Source: JBFWYO01 sp050186335
GTDB lineage: Bacteria; Pseudomonadota; Alphaproteobacteria; Bin65
Length of the DNA stretch: 35,459 nucleotides
Assembly: GCA_050186335.1 (NCBI GenBank)
Contig: JBFWYO010000052.1
Coordinates: 1 to 35,459, forward strand
Direction: 5' to 3'
Numbering within the stretch: position 1 is the first letter of the stretch; each line of letters starts with the position of its first letter. Shown here piece by piece: positions 17,906 through 25,173 of the stretch. The translations under genes were made by a program, and so were the position numbers. Under the pieces are notes generated by a model. That model ran no database searches. It was given only the letters and a program-made list of their open reading frames with translations, and had not been told where the DNA came from.

Positions 17906-18984
17906 GCGCCGCGGGCCGGAACGGCGCGGGCAAGGACGACGCAGCGCGCATCGTCGCTGCGGCGCCCGAGCCGGACGACGCTGCGGAGGCCAAGCTGCGC
18001 CCGCAACGACTGGCCGAGTTCGTCGGCCAGCAGCCGTTGCGCGAGAATTTGCGCGTGTTCATCGACGCCGCCCGCGCCCGCGGCGAGGCGCTCGACCATG
18101 TGCTGCTGTTCGGGCCGCCCGGCCTCGGCAAGACGACGCTGGCGCATATTCTGGCGCTGGAGCTCGGCGTCGGCTTTCGCGCCACGTCCGGCCCGGTGAT
18201 CGGGCGCGCCGGCGACCTCGCGGCGATCCTGACCAACCTGCAGCCGCGCGACGTTCTTTTTATTGACGAAATCCACCGCCTCAATCCGGCGATCGAAGAA
18301 ATCCTTTATCCCGCGATGGAGGATTTCCAACTCGATCTGGTGATCGGCGAAGGGCCCGGCGCGCGTTCGGTGCGCATCGATCTGCCGCCGTTCACGCTGG
18401 TCGGCGCGACGACCCGATCGGGCCTGCTGACCACGCCGTTGCGCGAGCGCTTCGGCATCCCGCTGCGGCTTGAATTTTATGGCGTCGAGGACCTCAAGCG
18501 GATCGTCCTGCGCGGCGCGCGCATTCTTTCGCTGCGCTTGTCCGACGACGCGGCCGCGGAGATCGCACGGCGCTCGCGCGGCACGCCGCGCGTTTCGGGC
18601 CGGCTGTTGCGGCGGGTGCGCGATTTCGCATCGCTCGGCGGCGACGGCGAGGTGTCGCGCGCGCAGGCCGACCAGGCGCTCACGCGCCTCGACGTCGATG
18701 CGCACGGGCTCGATCGCATGGATCGCCGCTACCTTGAATGCATCGCCGAAAAATACGGCGGCGGACCGGTCGGCGTCGAAACCATCGCCGCCTTCCTGTC
18801 CGAGCAGCGCGACATGATCGAGGATGTCATCGAGCCATATCTGCTGCAGCAGGGCCTGGTGCAGCGCACGCCGCGCGGCCGCATGCTGTCGAAAAGCGGA
18901 TACGCATATTTGGGCCTGGCGCCGCCGCGCAATCTGGACAAGCAGCTCGACCTGCTCGGCGCCGACGGCGATCCGGACTCATGA
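17902..18984 (+). CDS. ruvB: Holliday junction branch migration ATPase RuvB
   Basis: Hexameric AAA+ motor that drives branch migration with RuvA. The 360-residue product has Walker A GPPGLGKTT (71-79), Walker B VLFIDEIHR (118-125), sensor 1 LVGATTRSG, arginine finger region PLRERFGI and sensor 2 RGTPRVSGRLLRRVRDFA, followed by the winged-helix domain. About 20 Ala/Asp-rich N-terminal residues precede the usual start, slightly longer than E. coli RuvB. In place of the usual LRPxxLxxFxGQ segment it reads LRPQRLAEFVGQQPLRENL. It overlaps ruvA and ybgC by four bases at either end (ATGA). Confidence 0.97.
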   Translation: MSAAGRNGAGKDDAARIVAAAPEPDDAAEAKLRPQRLAEFVGQQPLRENLRVFIDAARARGEALDHVLLFGPPGLGKTTLAHILALELGVGFRATSGPVIGRAGDLAAILTNLQPRDVLFIDEIHRLNPAIEEILYPAMEDFQLDLVIGEGPGARSVRIDLPPFTLVGATTRSGLLTTPLRERFGIPLRLEFYGVEDLKRIVLRGARILSLRLSDDAAAEIARRSRGTPRVSGRLLRRVRDFASLGGDGEVSRAQADQALTRLDVDAHGLDRMDRRYLECIAEKYGGGPVGVETIAAFLSEQRDMIEDVIEPYLLQQGLVQRTPRGRMLSKSGYAYLGLAPPRNLDKQLDLLGADGDPDS

Positions 18985-19445
18985 CCGGGCCGTCCCGCGA
19001 ATCCGTGCCCGGCAGCGGCTATACCGACGAAGCCCGCCGATGCCACATCTTTCCGGTCCGTGTCTATTATGAAGATACCGACGCGATGGGCATCGTGTTC
19101 TACGTCAACTACCTGAAGTACGCCGAACGGGCGCGGACGGAAGTGCTGCGCCTGCAGGGCCGCGAACAGGATCAATTGCTGCGCGAGCGGGGCCTCGGCT
19201 TCGTCGTGCGCCGATGCGAAGTCGATTATCTTGCGCCCGCGCGGCTCGACGACATCCTGCGCGTCGAGACGTATCTGCACGAAGTCGGCGCCGCGAGCCT
19301 GCGCCTGCGCCAGGATATCTTCCGCGACGCCGTCAAATTGAGCAGTCTTGTACTTCGCCTCGCCTTCGTATCGCGCGCGGGCAAACCGGAACGACTACCG
19401 CGCGATCTGCGCGAAAGCCTTGAATCGCTTGTGTCTCTGAGGTAA
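18981..19445 (+). CDS. ybgC: Tol-Pal system-associated acyl-CoA thioesterase YbgC
   Basis: Hot-dog-fold thioesterase that precedes tolQ in most proteobacteria; family members hydrolyse short- or long-chain acyl-CoA or acyl-ACP near the membrane. The 154-residue protein has the 4-hydroxybenzoyl-CoA-thioesterase-type motif YYEDTDAMGIVFYVNYLKYAER, with catalytic Asp in DTDA (Asp34). The frequent Tyr-His pair is FY here. A second block, VVRRCEVDYLAPARLDDILRVET, follows. A polar N-terminal extension of about 22 residues precedes the domain. ATG 18981 overlaps the ruvB stop by four bases. Next comes tolQ after 56 bases, an AT-rich gap that may hold a tol promoter. Confidence 0.95.
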   Translation: MTGPSRESVPGSGYTDEARRCHIFPVRVYYEDTDAMGIVFYVNYLKYAERARTEVLRLQGREQDQLLRERGLGFVVRRCEVDYLAPARLDDILRVETYLHEVGAASLRLRQDIFRDAVKLSSLVLRLAFVSRAGKPERLPRDLRESLESLVSLR

Positions 19446-19501
19446 AGCCGCGACCCATTGGTCACAAAAAAACCGTTTTTAACTACTATCAGGCCGACGC
19501 T

Positions 19502-20362
19502 ATGGATCATTGGTTTCTCGCGCACCTCGCCCAGTTTTTCGATCAATTGACCTCACTGGCGCAGATCGCCGGCGACTCTATCCTGCAACTCGCACAGGCC
19601 GATCCGACCGATCCCACCGGCCGGCGTGTCACCGAACAGACGCTTAACGCATTGCCGGGCCTGCCGACGAACCCGGCCGCCGATTTTTCCATCATCGCGA
19701 TTTTTTCGCGCGCCGATCTGATCGTAAAGACAGTGATCGTGCTGTTGATCCTGGCGTCGTTCTGGAGTTGGACCGTGATCTTCGAGAAGATCATGCTGAT
19801 CCGCCGGATCAACCGCCGATCGGACGGGTTCGAGGATTCGTTCTGGTCCGGCGGCAACGTCGACGAATTGTTCGAACGCGTCGGCAAGCGCCCGCGCGAC
19901 CCGATGTCGTCGATGTTCGCGGCGGCCATGCGCGAGTGGCGCCAGTCCGCAGGCAACGCGCCGCGCGATACGCTCGGCATGCAGGGCGGCGTACAGCAGC
20001 GCATCGAACGCGTGATGCAGGTCACCATGAGCCGCGAGATGGACCGCACCGAGCGGTACATGGGCTTTCTCGCCTCCGTCGGCGCGACCGCGCCGTTCAT
20101 CGGCCTGTTCGGCACGGTTTGGGGGATCATGAATTCCTTCAAGGACATCGCGGTGCAGAAGAACACCAATCTGGCAACCGTGGCACCCGGCATTTCGGAG
20201 GCGCTGTTCGCCACCGCGCTCGGCCTGGTCGCCGCGATTCCCGCGGTCATCGCCTACAATAAGCTGTCGCACGATCTGTCGCGCTACGCCAACCGGCTCG
20301 AAGGTTTTGCCGGCGAGTTTTCGGCGATCGTTTCGCGCGAAATCGACCAGGGGGTCAAATAG
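19502..20362 (+). CDS. tolQ: Tol-Pal system proton channel subunit TolQ
   Basis: Inner-membrane proton channel protein of the MotA/TolQ/ExbB family that powers envelope constriction during division with TolR and TolA. Three transmembrane helices are visible at about 72-95, 186-210 and 235-255. The family signature GLFGTVWGIMNSFKDI falls in the second and ATALGLVAAIPAVIAY in the third. At 286 residues it is about 50 longer than E. coli TolQ, because an N-terminal segment (1-65, mixed amphipathic and Pro/Asp-rich) precedes TM1. No better internal start is available in that segment. Its stop directly abuts the tolR ATG. Confidence 0.96.
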   Translation: MDHWFLAHLAQFFDQLTSLAQIAGDSILQLAQADPTDPTGRRVTEQTLNALPGLPTNPAADFSIIAIFSRADLIVKTVIVLLILASFWSWTVIFEKIMLIRRINRRSDGFEDSFWSGGNVDELFERVGKRPRDPMSSMFAAAMREWRQSAGNAPRDTLGMQGGVQQRIERVMQVTMSREMDRTERYMGFLASVGATAPFIGLFGTVWGIMNSFKDIAVQKNTNLATVAPGISEALFATALGLVAAIPAVIAYNKLSHDLSRYANRLEGFAGEFSAIVSREIDQGVK

Positions 20363-20836
20363 ATGGCGATGGCTCCGCAACGCAGCGGCCGGTTCAAGGG
20401 GCGGCGCGGCTACCAGCCGATGGCGGAAATCAACGTCACGCCGTTCGTCGACGTGATGCTCGTGCTGCTGGTCATTTTCATGGTCACGGCGCCCTTGTTG
20501 ACCGTTGGCGTACCGGTCGACCTGCCGAAGACCAGCGCCAACACGATCAACGAACCCGACGAACCGCTGGTCGTCTCGATCACGGCGACCGGCGCCGTAT
20601 TTCTCCAGGAAACCGAAGTGACGCTGGAAACGCTGGTCGCCAAACTGCAGGCGATCGCCGTCAACCGGCCGGACCCGCGCATTTATGTGCGCGGAGATAA
20701 ATCGATCCAGTACGGCCGTATCATGGAAGTGATGGGCACCGTCAGCAACGCCGGCTTCAAGAAGGTGGCGCTGATCGCCGAAATGAAGGAGGCAACGCCG
20801 ACCACGAAACCGGCGCCGCCGAGTCCGAAAAAATAA
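20363..20836 (+). CDS. tolR: Tol-Pal system protein TolR
   Basis: Single-pass inner-membrane protein of the ExbD/TolR family that couples proton flow through TolQ to TolA. The 157-residue product has a basic cytosolic start (QRSGRFKGRRGYQPMAEINVTPFVDVMLVLLVIFMV). Its proton-path Asp30 lies in the only transmembrane helix (about 28-48). A periplasmic domain follows, with VPVDLPKT, YVRGDKSIQYGRIMEVMGTVSNAGFKKVALIAE, then a Pro/Lys tail. It starts on the base following the tolQ stop, so the two are translationally coupled. Confidence 0.97.
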   Translation: MAMAPQRSGRFKGRRGYQPMAEINVTPFVDVMLVLLVIFMVTAPLLTVGVPVDLPKTSANTINEPDEPLVVSITATGAVFLQETEVTLETLVAKLQAIAVNRPDPRIYVRGDKSIQYGRIMEVMGTVSNAGFKKVALIAEMKEATPTTKPAPPSPKK

Positions 20837-20847
20837 CGGAGATCTGA

Positions 20848-21921
20848 GTGCGGAACGCCGCCCTCTACTCGTTCGGCTTGCATGTCATCGTAGGCGCGCT
20901 TTTCGCGTTCGGCCTGCCGGAATTCCGCGTGCCGCCGGAAATGCTGACGCAACCGATCCCGGTCGAGGTCGTCAACATTTCGGAGCGCGCGAACCCGCCG
21001 CCGGGCAAGCGCGATGTCGTCGAGAATAAGCAGCCCGAGGCCGACCAGCCCGAGGCCAAGTCGGCGACGCCGCCGAAGGCGGTGCCCGAGCAGACCAAAC
21101 AGCCGCAAGTCGAACCCAGGCCGGATCTGGCGCGCGTGCCGGAGCCGGAAAAGAAGCCGCAGCCGAACCGCCCGCCCGAGCGCGACATGGCGGCGCTGTT
21201 GCCGCCGCCGACGCCGGAACCAAAGCCGCGCACAAAGGTTAAACCTGAACCGAAACCCGAGCCGGAGCCGGAGAAGGTGGAACAGCCGAAGCCCGAGCCG
21301 GAAAAGCCGCGTGCCGAAGTGAAACCCGATCCAAAGCCCGAGCCGGAAAAGCCGCGGACCGAAGTGAAACCCGATCCGAAGCCGGAACCCAAGCCGGAAA
21401 AGGCGCGCGCCGAGGTCAAGCCGGTCGCCAAGCCGGAGCCGCCCAAACCGGAGCCGCCCAAACCGGACCCCAAGGCCAAGCAGCAGGTCGATTTCGACAA
21501 GATGATGCGCGATCTGACCAAGACGAAACAGCAGGCCAGCGTCGACAATCAAAAGGACAAGTCGTCGCAAAACGAAAAGCGCGGCGCGCCCGACAACCGC
21601 CCCAGGGATCCCCTGTCAATGACCGAAATGGATGCGATCCGGCGCCAGCTCGCGCAGTGCTGGAATCCGCCGACCGGCGCGAAGTCGGCCCGGGATCTGG
21701 TGGTCGATATCGACGTCGACCTCAATCCGGACGGTACCGTGCGCACCACGCGAATCGTCGACGAAGCGCGCGCCCGGCGGGACGACGTGTTTCGCGCGGC
21801 GGCGGAAAGCGCGCGACGAGCGTTCTTTAACGCGCGCTGCACACCGCTTAAACTGCCGGCCGGCAAGTACAATACCTGGAAAGCGATCACCGTGCGATTC
21901 GACCCCAAGGATATTCTGTGA
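20848..21921 (+). CDS. tolA: Cell envelope integrity protein TolA
   Basis: Periplasm-spanning protein that transmits energy from TolQR to the TolB/Pal complex. The 357-residue protein has an N-terminal membrane anchor (about 5-24, ALYSFGLHVIVGALFAFGL) and a long central region of Pro-Lys-Glu repeats (about 45-215). In place of the helical Ala/Lys domain of E. coli this suggests an extended polyproline-like rod. A C-terminal domain (about 255-357) follows, with AQCWNPPTGAKSARDLVVDIDVDLNPDGTV and a last block ARRAFFNARCTPLKLP. The start is GTG at 20848, with GGAG six bases before it. Tandem 15-17 residue repeats occur in the rod. Confidence 0.92.
   Translation: MRNAALYSFGLHVIVGALFAFGLPEFRVPPEMLTQPIPVEVVNISERANPPPGKRDVVENKQPEADQPEAKSATPPKAVPEQTKQPQVEPRPDLARVPEPEKKPQPNRPPERDMAALLPPPTPEPKPRTKVKPEPKPEPEPEKVEQPKPEPEKPRAEVKPDPKPEPEKPRTEVKPDPKPEPKPEKARAEVKPVAKPEPPKPEPPKPDPKAKQQVDFDKMMRDLTKTKQQASVDNQKDKSSQNEKRGAPDNRPRDPLSMTEMDAIRRQLAQCWNPPTGAKSARDLVVDIDVDLNPDGTVRTTRIVDEARARRDDVFRAAAESARRAFFNARCTPLKLPAGKYNTWKAITVRFDPKDIL
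21301..21441 (+). repeat. Tandem in-frame repeats in the tolA rod region
   Basis: Three consecutive units of 45, 51 and 45 bases start at 21301, 21346 and 21397. Each encodes E-K-x-R-x-E-V-K-P followed by a Pro/Lys/Glu run. Units 1 and 2 are nearly identical in DNA (GAAAAGCCGCG...GAAGTGAAACCCGATCC), pointing to recent duplication. Copy-number change here would alter the length of the TolA rod. Confidence 0.85.
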
Positions 21922-21947
21922 CCCGCCGACGAAAGAGGTACGCCGCG

Positions 21948-23276
21948 ATGCGTTATACGAAAACGATTGCCTTGATCGCCCTGCTCGGATCGTTCGCGAT
22001 CGGATCCATGGCGGCGGCGCAGCAACAGCCCGGCCGGCCCCTGATCGTGGTCACCGAAGGTCTGGACAATCCGGTCCCGATCGCGGTCAGCGATCTGTTT
22101 TCGGCGAAAGGCGACGAAGCGGAAATCGGCCGCAACATTTCGCAAGTGATCGGCGCCGATCTCGAACGCTCCGGTATATTCAAGCCGCTCGACAAGAATT
22201 CCTTCATTCAGTCGCCCCAAGCGGTCAATGCCCAGCCGCGCATCGGCGACTGGAAGCAGATCGGCGCTGCGCTCATGGTTCACGGCACGATCGCCGCGCG
22301 CGCCAATGGCGACATTCGGGTCGAATTCCGCCTGTGGGACGTCGGCACCGGCCAGCAATTGACCGGCCAGGCGCTCGAAACGCGGCCGCAGAATTGGCGC
22401 CGTCTCGCGCACAAGGTGGCCGATGCCATCTACAAGCGCACCACCGGAGAGAACGGATACTTCGATTCGCGCGTCGTCTACGTTGCCGAAACCGGCCCCA
22501 AGACTGCGCGCGTCAAGCGCCTGGCGCTGATGGACCAGGATGGTGCCAACCAGCGCTACCTGACCGACGGATCGGCGCTCGTCCTGACGCCCCGCTTCTC
22601 GCCCTCATCGCAGGAAATCACCTATCTGTCGTATGTCGGCAATCGGCCGCGCGTGCATGTCATGAACATCGACACCGGGCGACAGGAGGTGGTCGGCGAT
22701 TTTCCGGGCATGACCTTCGCGCCGCGCTTCTCGCCCGATGGCAACCGGATCATCATGAGCTTGGAAACCAACGGAAATTCCGACATCTACGTGATGGATC
22801 TGCGGACACGCCAGACGCAGCGGCTGACCGACCATCCGTCGATCGACACATCGCCGTCATTCTCGCCGGACGCACGGCGAATCGTGTTCAATTCGGATCG
22901 CGCCGGCCAGCAGAAGATTTACGTCATGAACGCCGACGGCTCGGCCGTGACCCGCATCACCAACGAGGCCGGCCGGTACGCGACGCCGGTATGGTCGCCG
23001 CGCGACGATTTCATCGCGTTTACCAAGATTGCCGGCAGTTCATTCTACGTCGGCGTCATTCGTCCGGACGGAACCGGGGAACGATTGCTGGCCGAAGGGT
23101 TTCTAGTGGAGGGGCCGACTTGGTCGCCGAACGGCCGCGTACTGATGTTCTACCGGCAGGATCGGGGCGGGCCGGCGCAGCTTTACACCGTCGATCTGAC
23201 CGGCAAGAACGAGCGCCGCCTTGGCGCCCCGACCGAAGCGTCGGATCCGGCATGGTCGCCGTTGCTGCGCGACTGA
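21948..23276 (+). CDS. tolB: Tol-Pal system beta propeller protein TolB
   Basis: Periplasmic protein that shuttles between TolA and Pal. From ATG 21948 the product is 442 residues. It has a Sec signal (MRYTKTIALIALLGSFAIGSM, cleavage after the AAA near residue 24), an N-terminal alpha/beta domain with RPLIVVTEGLDNPVPIAV, and a six-bladed propeller with repeated FSPDG/WSPxG strands (RFSPSSQEI, RFSPDGNRI, SFSPDARRI, WSPRDDFI, WSPNGRVL). AGAGG lies about 11 bases upstream of this ATG. A GTG at 21918 overlaps the tolA stop and would add ten basic residues before the signal, so it is less likely. It is followed by a hairpin and a separate pal promoter candidate. Confidence 0.96.
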   Translation: MRYTKTIALIALLGSFAIGSMAAAQQQPGRPLIVVTEGLDNPVPIAVSDLFSAKGDEAEIGRNISQVIGADLERSGIFKPLDKNSFIQSPQAVNAQPRIGDWKQIGAALMVHGTIAARANGDIRVEFRLWDVGTGQQLTGQALETRPQNWRRLAHKVADAIYKRTTGENGYFDSRVVYVAETGPKTARVKRLALMDQDGANQRYLTDGSALVLTPRFSPSSQEITYLSYVGNRPRVHVMNIDTGRQEVVGDFPGMTFAPRFSPDGNRIIMSLETNGNSDIYVMDLRTRQTQRLTDHPSIDTSPSFSPDARRIVFNSDRAGQQKIYVMNADGSAVTRITNEAGRYATPVWSPRDDFIAFTKIAGSSFYVGVIRPDGTGERLLAEGFLVEGPTWSPNGRVLMFYRQDRGGPAQLYTVDLTGKNERRLGAPTEASDPAWSPLLRD

Positions 23277-23322
23277 CAATCGCGAATGCGAGGTTATGTA
23301 TATGTTCGAGAAAGGTTTTTTT

Positions 23323-23350
23323 AACAAGCGGAAGACCGCCGCCGCTTGTT
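23323..23350 (+). terminator. Hairpin after tolB, possible weak terminator or attenuator
   Basis: AACAAGCGG (23323-23331) pairs perfectly with CCGCTTGTT (23342-23350) around a 10-base loop and runs into only four T residues. It lies 46 bases after the tolB stop, and its right arm overlaps the -35 element of the proposed pal promoter. Confidence 0.45.
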
Positions 23351-23374
23351 TTCACCGGGAGCCGCGTTTATAGT
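23346..23374 (+). promoter_or_regulatory. Candidate promoter for pal
   Basis: TTGTTT (23346-23351) and TATAGT (23369-23374, 5/6 to the -10 consensus) are separated by exactly 17 bases in the 152-base tolB-pal gap. Transcription would begin near 23381, about 48 bases before the pal ATG. A separate pal promoter would let the lipoprotein be made in excess over TolB. Confidence 0.55.
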
Positions 23375-23428
23375 GCGCGCCAATTTGCGGGCGCTGGGAA
23401 TTCGGCTCGTAATGCAACAAGGGGTAAG

Positions 23429-23929
23429 ATGATGATCGTGAAGAAACTGTTCGCCGCGGCCGCGATTCTGCTGTCCATCGCCGCGTGCTCGTCGGACAAG
23501 AAAACCGATCCGGGCACCACGACGACGACGCAACCGGGCAAACCCTCCCCCAGCGCCGATTGGCGGACCTTTACAAATCCGCAGAGCGGATACGCAGATC
23601 GCGTGTTCTTCGATTACAACGAGTACGCGCTGACGGCGGAAGGCCAGCGTACCGCGCAGGCTTGGTCGGAATGGCTCAAAGCCCATCCGCAGGCCCGCAT
23701 GCTGATCGAAGGTCACGCCGACGAACGCGGGACGCGCGAGTACAACCTTGCTTTGGGTGCCCGCCGCGCCAGTTCGGTGCGCAACTACCTGATCACGCTC
23801 GGCGTGCCGGCGAACCGGATCCAGACCGTGTCGTACGGCAAGGAACGCCCGGAAGATCCGGCGTCGAACGAAGCGTCTTGGGCCAAGAACCGCCGCGGTG
23901 TCGCGGTGCCGTCCGGTCCGGGCGCGTAA
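23429..23929 (+). CDS. pal: Peptidoglycan-associated lipoprotein Pal
   Basis: Outer-membrane lipoprotein that binds peptidoglycan and TolB. The 166-residue precursor has a lipoprotein signal (MMIVKKLFAAAAILLSIAAC) with the lipobox Cys at position 20 and Ser following, consistent with outer-membrane sorting. A Thr-rich linker is followed by an OmpA-like peptidoglycan-binding domain. Its signature runs VFFDYNEYALTAEGQ through MLIEGHADERGTREYNLALGARRA, and the late SYGKERPEDP and NRRGVAV are also present. ATG 23429 follows AAGGGG; the open frame extends far upstream antisense-like without conserved sequence. It is followed by a large hairpin, so it may be transcribed as a single-gene unit. Confidence 0.97.
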   Translation: MMIVKKLFAAAAILLSIAACSSDKKTDPGTTTTTQPGKPSPSADWRTFTNPQSGYADRVFFDYNEYALTAEGQRTAQAWSEWLKAHPQARMLIEGHADERGTREYNLALGARRASSVRNYLITLGVPANRIQTVSYGKERPEDPASNEASWAKNRRGVAVPSGPGA

Positions 23930-23973
23930 CTTCGGCGCGCGAACCGGCCGAGGCGAAGCCAACGTGCATATCA

Positions 23974-24028
23974 GGGCGCCTGCGCCGCCGTCGGAGCTTC
24001 CGACGACCGGGGCAGGCGCCCAAGTTTT
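23974..24028 (+). terminator. Long two-part hairpin after pal
   Basis: The outer stem GGGCGCCTGC (23974-23983) pairs perfectly with GCAGGCGCCC (24012-24021). Inside it GTCGGA (23990-23995) pairs with TCCGAC (23999-24004) around GCT. A short T-run (24025-24028) follows after AAG. It sits 45 bases after the pal stop. The best reading is a terminator, though the T-tract is short for the stem size. Confidence 0.6.
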
Positions 24029-24125
24029 GCCGTAAATATCCCGTTGAATTGGCCTTTGGCGTTGCCTTCGGCCCGTAAACTCTCGGAACGCGGCGCGCAA
24101 ACGCGGGACAGAACATGGATCGTCG

Positions 24126-25169
24126 ATGAACGCTCATTTCGCCGATAGGAAATTGTCCTGGCGCACCGCCGCAATCCTCACGGTGTTGGGCTGCGTTTTG
24201 ACGGCGGCACCCGTTTCGGCGGAGCCGTCCGAGATCGATTCGATGCGCGAACATGCGGATCGGCTGCGCCTCGAGGCGCAGTCGGTGCGGCGCGACGTTC
24301 AGATTGCGCAGATCCAGCCGGGCGCCGCCGCGGTGATCGAGAATCGCCTCAACCAGATCGAAAAACAGCTGCAGGATATGACTGCCCGTCTGGAGGATTT
24401 GTCGTTTCAGCAACGCAAGCTGACCGATCAGAACGAGCGCTTCCGCGCCGATGTCGAACAGCGCCTGGAGACCTTGGAGCGCGGACGCCCCGGCCAGGTC
24501 ACGCCGGCGCGGCCGACGCCGCCCGCGACGACGCAGCCGATGACGACACAACCGGTGCCGCCCCCGCAGCGTCTGGCGCAGCAGCCCCAACCCCGGGCGC
24601 CGCTCGACTGGGAGGGCCGCAAGCCGACCAGCCCGAACGCGCCGACCCGGCTGACGCCCGAGCCGGACGCGGACCCGGACGAGCCGCCCGACAACCCCGC
24701 CTTGACCTACCCGCCGGCAACGCAGCCGCGCGCGAACAGGCCGTCGGTCGCCGACAACACGACCGGCGCCGTGCTGCCCGAGGGCAGCCCGGACCAACAG
24801 TTCCAGTACGCGGTCGACCTGCTGCGTGCGTCGGAATACGATGCGGCAATCGACGCGTTGCGCGCATTCATGCGCAAATATCCGACCTCGCCGCGCAACG
24901 GCGACGCCTATTACTGGTTGGGCGAGGCATATTTCGTCCGCGCCCGCTATCGGGAAGCGGCGGTGCAGTTCGCCGAAGGCTACCAGAAGTACAAGGCGCA
25001 CCCGAAGGCGCCCGAAACCCTGCTCAAGCTGGGCATGTCCATGTCGCGCATGAACAAGAGGCCGGAAGCGTGCGCGGCGTTCACCGAAATGCGCACCCGG
25101 TTCCCGAAGCTGCCTCCCGCGATCCAACAAACGGCAGCGACCGAGCGCCGCAAGGCCGGCTGCGCCTAG
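24126..25169 (+). CDS. cpoB: Tol-Pal-associated periplasmic protein CpoB (YbgF)
   Basis: Periplasmic protein that in E. coli coordinates TolA with peptidoglycan synthesis at the septum. The 347-residue precursor has a long Sec signal (residues 1-32, ending APVSA). An N-terminal coiled coil for trimerisation (about 35-118, IENRLNQIEKQLQDMTARLEDLSFQQRKLTDQNERF) is followed by a Pro/Thr-rich linker (about 120-215). TPR motifs occupy the C-terminus (about 222-345), with FQYAVDLLRASEYDAAIDALRAFMRKYP, YYWLGEAYFVRARYREAAVQFAEGYQKYKAHPKAPETLLKLG. It is longer than the E. coli protein because of the linker. It starts about 200 bases after pal and ends four bases before tilS. Confidence 0.93.
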   Translation: MNAHFADRKLSWRTAAILTVLGCVLTAAPVSAEPSEIDSMREHADRLRLEAQSVRRDVQIAQIQPGAAAVIENRLNQIEKQLQDMTARLEDLSFQQRKLTDQNERFRADVEQRLETLERGRPGQVTPARPTPPATTQPMTTQPVPPPQRLAQQPQPRAPLDWEGRKPTSPNAPTRLTPEPDADPDEPPDNPALTYPPATQPRANRPSVADNTTGAVLPEGSPDQQFQYAVDLLRASEYDAAIDALRAFMRKYPTSPRNGDAYYWLGEAYFVRARYREAAVQFAEGYQKYKAHPKAPETLLKLGMSMSRMNKRPEACAAFTEMRTRFPKLPPAIQQTAATERRKAGCA

Positions 25170-25173
25170 CCTC

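Noticed and set aside
19446..19501. Promoter in the ybgC-tolQ gap
   Set aside because: The segment is AT-rich (A and T runs around 19465-19485), but no -35/-10 pair with 16-18 base spacing could be fitted convincingly.
20683..21570. Minus-strand ORF with Leu/Arg/Gly/Phe repeats
   Set aside because: The repeat pattern is the reverse complement of the tolA Pro/Lys/Glu repeats, not an independent protein.
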